DNA from: Leptodontidium sp. MPI-SDFR-AT-0119
Taxonomy: Eukaryota > Ascomycota > Leotiomycetes > Helotiales > Leptodontidiaceae
Length of the DNA stretch: 64,000 bases
Reading direction: 5' to 3'
NCBI GenBank assembly: GCA_020726505.1
Contig: JAHLEZ010000010.1
Coordinates: forward strand, 186,001 to 250,000
The position numbers and the translations under genes were made by a program. The first letter of the stretch is position 1. Every line of letters begins with the position of its first letter. Shown here in pieces: positions 56,101 through 64,000 of this stretch. Below the pieces are notes generated by a model. It saw only the letters and a list, made by a program, of their open reading frames with translations. It had not been told where the DNA came from and did no database searches.

Positions 56101-56735
56101 CTGAGAGAGAGGCTGCAGAGAAGGAAGCAGCTGAGAAGGAGGCCGCTGAGAGAGAGGCCGCAGAGAAGGAGGCTAGAGAGAAGGAGGCTACCGAGAAGGA
56201 AGCTGCCGAGAAGGAGGCTAGAGAGCAGGAGGCTAGAGAGAAGAAAGCCAGAGAGGAGGCTGAGGAGGAGGCTCGGGCTCTTGGCCATGGCCATGGTGCG
56301 CGTCAATCATACCCCAGCAATACCAGCCAGGGCAACAACATCGCTGAGGCGGAGAGCGAGGTCTTCGGTCGTGGTCAACCCCTCCAAGAGGTCGCCACCC
56401 CCAACAATTCTATGCAATCTTTCTTCGATATGGCGCGAGGAAAGAATGCCGAGACTCCCGGTACCAACGAGGGTGCCGAGGATGATGATACGGAGTTCAG
56501 TGCTGCAACGGCTGCGCAGCAAACACAAATCGAAGCAGCTCGTCAACAGGCCTTGAAGCATCAGCCAAAGACCTCGAGCAACCTTCAAGCCATGCGACGA
56601 ATGTCGACCCCCATCCAGACTCCAAACGGCGCTCCTGAGGTAGTTATAGGCCACCGAGATTGGGACTGTCCCCCCGAAATACTTGCTATGCCTAGGCCGA
56701 CTAGGCAATTTGCCGACTTGACGCAGTTCCTTTGA
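53103..56735 (+). CDS. Large low-complexity, probably nuclear protein with charged coiled coil
   Basis: Proposed exons 53103-54557, 54608-55028 and 55108-56735 (1167 aa). Start MPPKKVKTLGEPSK lies in context CATCATG. The N-terminal half is basic and Ala/Pro/Ser-rich with bipartite basic clusters (RVTRNSKRSRS, KRPAKKARND), suggesting nuclear location. A more ordered block follows (SHTKWDLGEIYISDASDDEAIEPFDAKEMRVAKENSQRWL). The C-terminal part holds a Glu/Ala/Lys/Arg coiled coil with REAAEKEAAEKEA repeats (56090-56275) and ends RPTRQFADLTQFL. The second intron is uncertain: without it, a C6 run at 55095-55100 breaks the frame. I recognise no family. Extreme composition means the function cannot be inferred. 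Confidence 0.75.
55029..55107 (+). other. Either a 79-bp intron or exon with a frameshift at a C6 run
   Basis: Donor GTGACA is weak; acceptor TTCCTAG is good. Splicing gives EAEYT-EHRHASHEDIATEG in frame. Alternatively the segment codes (DIIAADGGDTQIDREVATNSVTP) and one extra C in 55095-55100 shifts the frame; deleting one C would read into FLEHRHASHEDIATEG. Confidence 0.5.
56090..56275 (+). repeat. Coding tandem repeat, (REAAEKEA)n-type
   Basis: About 186 bp made from GAGAGAGGCTGCAGAGAAGG-type units encoding EREAAEKEAAEKEA. It predicts a continuous charged alpha helix/coiled coil and could vary in copy number between strains. Confidence 0.8.
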
Positions 56736-57530
56736 AGCATGGATAGATGGATGTTAGGAGTTTTGGTGTTTGACGATTGTTTATTCTTGCTTTTTATTGT
56801 TATTATTACTTTTCATTGACACTTGGAGTGGGCGGGCGGGCTACTTTGTACAGGATATCCGGGTGGATCCATGTGGGCATGGAGTTGGAGTTTCTTTATT
56901 GTTTTCATTGTCGTGTGTGTTTTAGAGGACGTTTCGAATTGTATCCTTCCACCTTGTAGTCGCCGTCCTGGTTAGCAGGCGGTGTATCACGGGGGTCAGA
57001 ATTGGAACCCCATTTCAACGCTTCTCCTGTGAAGCGGGGGTTCCTCCCTCCACAATTGTGGTTAGGAAGGTGCAGTGTAGATATTATCAATCAAAAATGT
57101 TAGTGTAACCTCTTTCCCATGCCTTGTGATGTCGTGACAACAAGTGAAGACTTTGAGTTAATGATTACTATCCTCGCATCCTCCTTTTCGTCCTCATCCA
57201 CGTCCACATGTCACGATTGGGATTGGGCGAGAACTTTGAAGTATGAACTTCTCTATCTTTAAACCCCGGATTCCGATCTCCCTTCTTTCCATAAGTTATG
57301 TCATGGTGGCCTGAATTAAAGACTTTGAATTTCCCGAATGACCCACCCCCTTGAGCCCCCCCCTCCTCTCAAGTCCTGTTTTCTATCATCTACTCTACAG
57401 ATGTCATGTCGCAGATGCCAGAATTGAGGAAGGACTTTGATGAAGTATGAACTTCCCTCCTCCCTCTCTGTCCTCCTCGCATCCTCGAGCTTACGGATAC
57501 CAACCACCGCACCGCACCACACCTAGAGAG

Positions 57531-57725
57531 CCAATTCTGACCCTTCTTGTCGGTGTTTGCTTTAAAGCGCTAAGTGCTTCTATGATGTATTGGCGGTATA
57601 CCTAGGTAGGGTGGGGAGGGGTGTTGAAGAAGGGCTGGCGTTTGATGTCTGATTTATTGGCATACTTTCCTTGGAGGTCGTCCAAATATTCTAAATAAAC
57701 GGGGCGAGAAGTCAAAAAGGGGAGA
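57531..57725 (+). repeat. Degenerate repeat unit A1
   Basis: Shares CCAATTCTGAC, TCGGTGTT, GCTT, TGGCGGT, TCCTTGGAGGTC and GGGGAG, in that order, with the unit starting at 57788. Confidence 0.65.
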
Positions 57726-57787
57726 AGGTGTGTGGGAAATATACCCTCCCTCCCTTCGTTCTCCCGCAACGGACTTGTAAAGGAAGT

Positions 57788-57940
57788 CCAATTCTGACTT
57801 CATTGATCGGTGTTGCTTAGAAGCTGTTATGGGACGGACGCTGGCGGTGTAGAGACTTAGAGGAGGTGTAGATATCTTGACTTTTTGGCTTTTTCTCCTT
57901 GGAGGTCTTCCGAATAAGAGGGGAGATGTCGAAAGGGGAG
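57788..57940 (+). repeat. Degenerate repeat unit A2
   Basis: Same block order as A1 with scattered substitutions and short indels. Shorter related traces start at 58001 (TAATTCTGACCCC) and near 58404, and one in inverse orientation near 56990-57010. Confidence 0.65.
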
Positions 57941-60900
57941 GTACGAGGTGCAGGTGTAGGTGTAGGTGTAGATGCAAGGGGACGGCCCGACATGAGGATT
58001 TAATTCTGACCCCCGAGATGAGTTCACCTGCTGCTCATTTCAGCAGAGATGGAGGATATGGTGAACATTGCACGAACGACCAAACTCTTTTTGGGGGAGA
58101 GTTTAACGTTGCAGTTGGAGTTCTGGGGATGAATAGGTCCTAGATATGACAATCTACTCATTAGGGTTGAATGTAGAGAATCATAGCTTCATATTCCACA
58201 TCCAGTTGGGTCTTGTAAGGAACTAGTCAAGGAAGCCTTTGTGCTTTTAAAATTTGTTGAATGTTGATAGTCTAGAGCCTGACCTACCCCAGATCTAGAT
58301 TTGGATAAGAATAAGCTGTGATATATATCTGATGGATCATGGATATTGATTTTATTTATATCAACTAAGGGTTAATGTTCGTGAAGTAGAAGTTTAAGGA
58401 GGATCTAATTTTGATTCCACGGCTAACTTTGCTTCAGGGCTTTGGCGTGAGGGTTCTCTATCCTTGACTTTCTCGAAGTAGGAGAATGTGGGAGGCTTTC
58501 ATTCTTGATGTCTGGGCTAATCGACCTTTGAATGCTTTGAAAAGAATGATTAGGAAGAGAAAGCAAAAGGCAAAAGGCAAAAGGCATAAACCGGAAGTTG
58601 AAAGTTCAAGGGAAATATACTATCAAGTCTCTTAAATTTACAAGCTTCTAGCTTCTAGCATGATAATGCTATTTGGGGCTCTTGGCCGTCCTGAGGTTTT
58701 GGTTGGGGGGTTGGGGGGTGGGAAGTGAGGATTTCGAGTGACTCTTCGTAGGTATCACTGGCTTTCTTCATCAATGTAGAAAAGTTTGGGGTTGAGATGC
58801 AATTTAGACATTACCGAAAGCCCCTCCGTGAGACCATTGGCCCTCTGTAAATCGTAGTAGCAGCTGAGAAGCTCAGTGTGAGACCAGTATATTGGTTTCT
58901 TATTTTCCGACCTGTTGTGGTAAGACCTGGAAATATTGTGTTTGGAATCGACAGCAGCCAAACGCTCTTTCTTGTTGATGGGCCTTGCTCTCTAGATTAA
59001 TGAGGGTATCCCATGGCTTGAGAAGGGAACTGAATAGATGGTCTCTTAAAAGATGAGGGGTCGACTTTACTGCACTAACTTTCTCTTTCATCCGATGGTC
59101 AAGCTCTCCGAGGACTTGTCCGCAAAGGCTCAACCATCTCTCAGTGACTTGAATGGAAGAGAACAGTTTGTGGTTAATGGGGAATGTAGATTCTCATCTT
59201 CGAAATATCTCTGCACAGGATATACTTCTGGGGAGCTGCTGGTCGCAAGTGCGACCTTGATGGAAGTCACATACTGGAGTGGGGTTTCATGGAGGAAGGG
59301 AAACGCAGAGAGACCATGGAAGACTGGAAGGGTTAATTGTAAAGTGTAGCGTTATGTTTCTGGCAAGGCTCTCGGTGAGTCTACTTTTGGCGCGGAAGCC
59401 CTTCATGATGAATATATGATGCTTTTCTTAAAACAGAAAATTATGATGATGTCTGTGCATCATGCAATGGCACGACCAAAACAAACTATCTTGAATACTC
59501 CAATGAACGAAAACAGAAGACAAGTTGTACTTGTTGTTGCCAGAGCAAGTCCCCAAAGGTCGGTGTGTTGCCAAAACTCTAAGTTATCCCCTGTGGCTTT
59601 TCTTGGAGCGAGGCTCTCCCAAAGTGTCCAAATATTTAGGGAGAGCTTCAGAAACATGCCTGGAAGTGGTGAGTGGTGATGAGTTGTGATATATAGATAG
59701 TTTCAACTTTCCGCTGTCTTGATTGGGGCTATGAGAGAAAGGGTGCTTTCAGGTAACCAAGTACAACAAAGACTTAAACATCTGAGACATGTTTCTCCGA
59801 CATCTTTTGCTACGAGTAACATGGCCATGCGTCGAACACTTCTGGAAGCTCTAGCTTCGTCTCAATTCCAGAGTTTCGGGGCGTCTCCTTGTTCGATCCA
59901 GCCTTGAATGGAGAAAGGGTTGAGTGTTGGCTGGGTACCATGTCTGCCTTGGCAGGGATGTCTCATTTTCTCCACCGAGAAAACCTTCAGCTGACAACTT
60001 TCCGACGAATCGCAGATCAGTCGTCGACACACCATAGCTAACTGAGCGAGCATGATCGTGACCTCACGCTTTCAGCTCGGACTTTAGGTTCAAACGCTAT
60101 TATCAGTGAACCAATACTTTTCTCAAACCCCCTCAATTGATACGTAAAATCAGACATGCCAAGAAGGGGACCAAAAGTGTTCCCAAAAAAAAAAGGGACA
60201 TTGCAACAAAATAAACAAGAAACGAAGAAAGGAATGAAACTAACACGGAGTTAAGTTTTAAAGTTCGAACCAATCGGAGAAATATCTGGTGACGTGCGGG
60301 ATCCTTTGCACTGGCTTCAGTCAACCTCAACTCCTCGAGTCCAATTGATGCTCCCAAATTAGTATCAAAGCATGGCATCCAGCTAATCCGGCCTAAAGTT
60401 GCACTTCGAGCCTGAGGTTAGTGGGGCTGGAAGGCGCTTCGACTTGCCAGTTCAGAGGTGCAGAGGTGTGGCTGGCCCAGTTTCGAGTGCTGATAAGAGT
60501 GGCGCAGGCCAGATTTAGAAGATCAGAACTGCTTTTGGACGAAAGACCGATTTTAGCCACGCGGCCGGTGCTGAATAGGGCAGGCCGGAAGGAAGACGCC
60601 GTTGGTCTGAGATCAGGTTGGGGATGTCGAAGGTGGCTGAGGATCTTCGAAGCTGCTTGATTACTTTCTCGCTCGCCTATCGATAACGAATAGAAGGGGT
60701 CCAGGAGGGGAAGGGAGAGCTTCGATGCAAGTTCTTACGACTAGAAATCTGTAAGTTCTGGTCATCGGTACTTTTGGAAGGGAAGTTGTGACGGATGATC
60801 GGGTCGAGAACCCGAAAGAACAACGGCGATCCTGTGGTCGAAGGACGTGGAAGACTCGATAACCAGGAACAACGAGCTGGATAAAGGAATTGAGCAACGC

Positions 60901-63900
60901 TGAAAAACCAGTTGCGAAGGTTTGTTCGGGAAAAATTCCAAGGTCTCGGTGTCGTCGCCCTGCCTGATCGTACCAAGATCTGCAACCCTCAATCGTAACC
61001 GCTGCCGAGCGCCCCCGTGGCAGACAAGGATGAGCACATGGAACGGAATGGTGGGATGGTGGGATGATCAGGAACGGGAAGGTCGGGTCACAGATCACCC
61101 TCACACCCACGCTCTGGCTCAAGCACACCAATCCTACCGGTCGGCTGGGGTCGGTCTGAGACATCTTCTCCAGTGCTGCGGTTCGATCGGCTGGAAAGAG
61201 AAAGGGATCTGCTCTGCTAACTGGTGGGATGGATGGACGACGCCGCGTGCGACGGGTAGCATCATGGGTTCCAATTGTCTCCAAGCGAGGCAAGATCTGC
61301 ATCTCTGTGTCCAGTTGAAGCTTGACGCGATGTCAAACGCCTTTCGCTTCTGCACGGCATCAGAGCACTGACAGCCAGTCGTCTCGACCTGCCTTGGTTG
61401 ATCACTTTTGCTTTTGAGTCATGGGCAAGGAGCCATGAATTCAACCTGACCATATCAAGCCTTCCAAAAAAGGAACGCTTTCCATTCAAGCAAACAAGGC
61501 TTGAAAATGTCACACGAACCGAATATCAGGCTTGGCACTGTTTCCATGTACAGTCGGTCGGACTTGGTCCACGAGTCCACAACCCGATTTCCCGCCGCGA
61601 TAGGGTTGGATATGTGAAACATGAGAGCCTGGTTTTAGAGTAGATGAGAATCCTTCCCCAGATTGGGAATGTCCGTTATTATTAGTACCTCCGAATTTGC
61701 TGTCCGTTCGATGTCTAAAGTAGCTTGTAGTCGAATGTCTAAAAGTAGGCTAGTTGCCGCTCCTTCAAGCATCTGATTAGATCTGCAGGTCTAGACGTCA
61801 AGGCTGTAAAACGTGGTCTTTGCTTCTCATTCCCATAAAAGCATGCCTTGAACTCAAAAACCTCTCTTTCGGGTTCCCCGAGCCGCTGAGGAAGGGTCTG
61901 CCACTACTGCAAGGCGCTGCCGATCGGTCAGAAGTCCGAGTCGAATCACTTAGTACTCTGTACTCCTGCGACTTTTTGCTTTCGATGAAGTCCGCTTTAT
62001 CAGTGGCTAAGACAGAAAAGGTTGATCTTTGTTGACAAACTAAGCGTAGGATAGGAACGTTCGTTGGACCAAACATATGGAGGGACAATGTCACCGACCG
62101 TTCTTGAGCTGCGGTTCGTCCGTTCGTACGCACGCTCTCGAAGTTTTCCCCCGTGATACAGCGTCGCTGTGACGATCTTCTACTGGTAATGTGTGACAGG
62201 CTGGCGGGATTCTCGAGTCAAAAAGCATCCTCAATCTCATCGGAACGTTGCCTAGCCAGTTCCAAAGGATCGGTGTCACCCATTGCCATGCTGCTGGTGT
62301 TCACACATTCTGTACTCAAGAACCAAGCAGTTCTGGTGGAATTCCCCCAAATATGGAGCGTGAGTGGATTGGCAACCATCCTCCAAGACAGCACAGGAGG
62401 CGCGCGCTAGTCCAGCCTCGCCGTTGACTAAGTGACAAGCCCATCCACGCCTCCACAAGCAAAGACTAGCTTCTAGCTGATATATAATGCGTTTGAAAGT
62501 ATGCAGCCAACAGGGACCGGCGATTTTCGTTCAAAGTAGTTTGATTGCTTGTTCTGGATAATGTGAAAGCTGGGGAAAGCAATGCTAAAGGTGAGAAGTT
62601 GGAAATAGCCAGGTTTGTTGAAATAAGTTTTGATAGCGGAAAGAATTGACGTGAGATTTGAAGAGAATACTATACAGGCTTCAAGATACTTGCAATTTCT
62701 GGAGGATTGATAATAGGAAACATTAGAAACTACTGTGAAGGACTGATGACCGACAAAATAAAGTTGGCGGGTGGTGATTTGACGCTTGAAGCGCCGCTCG
62801 GTAAAACTTCGGTGTATCGTTTCTCCGTTGAAGAGGTAAGTACAAGTCCGAATATGGCAGTTTTATCAATTGAACCTGTCTCATCCTCTCTCATCGCACA
62901 ACTCTTGCGGTTTCAATAGTTACCCAAAGACAACAGCCCCATTAAATCGCACTCAGCTGGCCCACAGGAGAGACGAAACGTGGGCTCGAGTCCAGTTGTG
63001 GAAGAACTTGCAGCTGGCGAGCTACCATGGACCTGTACCGTCCTACCGTAGCTGGCAGCCTCTCCTACAGTTGCAGCACGAGCAACAGCAAGGATGCATG
63101 ATGGCATGATTTTGACCCGGTTTGTCGAAGCTGTGCTCCATGCCGTGGATTCTGGCGTCTGTGTAGCGATGAATGGAGGCTGCATCCACCTTTGGGACGA
63201 GGAACATCCCCTTCCTGAGACTGAGGCTACACCGCTGGCCACACCATCCACGAAAGAAGTCTTGTCCTTCTCTTCACCTGATTTCCTGCCTTGACTTTCC
63301 TCGAGCGAGCTTCCTCCACCGACACCGACACCTGCACCATGCCGTGTTGAAGTGATTGGGCGCCTCAATCAGCCCCGACAGTGGTTACCGCAATTTCGAA
63401 TCACCATGAAGCTTTGCATGCGGCTTCGCGTGGCAGTTTTCGTAAATGACGAGCGAGGTCCTTCATCTCGACTGGCATGCGTTGAAACGGTACAACCCTG
63501 GAGCATCCCGAGCTCCGAATTTCTTTTTGAGCGAGGCGGCCTGGTCCGGCGCCGGATGGGACCTTACCTCCCTGCTATGCCATCACCATCACCATCAGGC
63601 CCACGACCATTGGATCATCATAATCTCACTTTTATACCATCCGAAGTAAATCTAACGGCTCTGCTCGTCCCTACCTGCGGTGACTCGGACTGGGCGAGGC
63701 TACCTCTCCGTTTTGGGACGTTCGGCCAAGGAAGTTGCTTGATGAAGCGCACGCCACACCAAGCCACACATCTGATGATGCACTGGCAGCCAGTTAGAAA
63801 AGGTGTTCCATCGGATCATGCACGAAGTTTTCCTTATCTTCTACATGCAGCTCCGAAGCGAGCTTCGTGAGGGGTACATTTTTCAAGCTATGCGAGGGAA

Positions 63901-64000
63901 ACTTTCTGGGAGGACGTAGTATGTTCTTTTCGTCGTCTGCAGCCACCTGCCAAAAGTCTTTGCATTCAGCGCAATAACGATGTTCCATGAAAACCAGTTC

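Larger units (their letters stand above)
56736..64000. other. 7.3-kb region without a supportable gene
   Basis: No open frame here shows conserved motifs or splice continuity. The left part (56.9-58.6 kb) holds degenerate repeats. Simple repeats include GTGTAG-type units at 57948-57972 and AAAAGGC at 58564-58585. Open frames such as 62913-63368 and 63352-63870 overlap on opposite strands and have compositions expected by chance. tRNA and 5S rRNA signatures were looked for by eye and not found. Confidence 0.5.

Noticed and set aside
56900..57080. Possible tRNA in the stem-like stretch GGGGTCAGAATTGGAACCCC
   Set aside because: No acceptor stem, anticodon arm or T-loop consensus could be laid out; better explained as an inverted copy of the local repeat family.
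62913..63870. Opposing open frames of 151 and 172 codons near the right edge
   Set aside because: They overlap on opposite strands, lack motifs, and neither shows splice continuity or conserved blocks.

Overview
The window looks like nuclear DNA of a filamentous ascomycete (Pezizomycotina; Leotiomycetes is my guess from gene style, not shown by the sequence). The signs are GT-AG introns of roughly 45-160 bp with CTAAC/CTGAC-type branch points, Kex2-type secreted enzymes, a hybrid histidine kinase, an Lte1-type RasGEF, fungal AIM9-like and MARVEL proteins, and long intergenic stretches next to big signalling genes. I rebuilt exon structures by matching splice sites, reading frame and protein continuity. 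Where all exon phases closed on a multiple of three, confidence is high.

Layout. 1-4 kb: sec18/NSF running off the left edge (-), a divergent CIR-domain/LENG1-like spliceosomal protein (+) that starts in an 8-nt exon, and a conserved fungal protein of unknown function (-). 4187-7364: a complete Tc1/mariner-type DNA transposon with TA duplications and long terminal inverted repeats. It carries an intact DD34E transposase and, tail-to-tail with it, a second 576-aa protein I do not recognise. 7.4-13.1 kb: accessory genes, namely a 32-aa metallothionein-like gene with an intron, a small Cys-containing protein, an atypical kinase with a C-terminal membrane anchor, and a six-exon AIM9-like phosphotransferase. 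14-19.4 kb: a 1760-aa Lte1-like RasGEF (-) followed by about 5.8 kb with no supportable gene.

25-36 kb: a secreted sorbosone/pyranose dehydrogenase-like enzyme, a secreted GH1 glycosidase, a fungal two-unit 3-hydroxyisobutyrate-dehydrogenase-like protein (-), and a small single-pass membrane protein that needs an intron to bypass two in-frame stops. 36.1-42.6 kb: a 2136-aa hybrid histidine kinase (GAF-like, two PAS, HisKA, HATPase, degenerate receiver, receiver), followed by a 3.3-kb gene-free leader. 45.9-56.7 kb: an M13 (neprilysin-like) membrane metallopeptidase beginning in a 10-nt exon, a MARVEL-domain protein with a Pro/Gln tail, and a large low-complexity nuclear-type protein with a charged coiled coil. 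56.7-64 kb: no supportable gene; its left part holds a family of degenerate repeats.

The genes do not form one pathway. Two secreted carbohydrate-active enzymes lie side by side, and the transposon sits beside a small-gene accessory patch. The least described item is the second ORF of the transposon.
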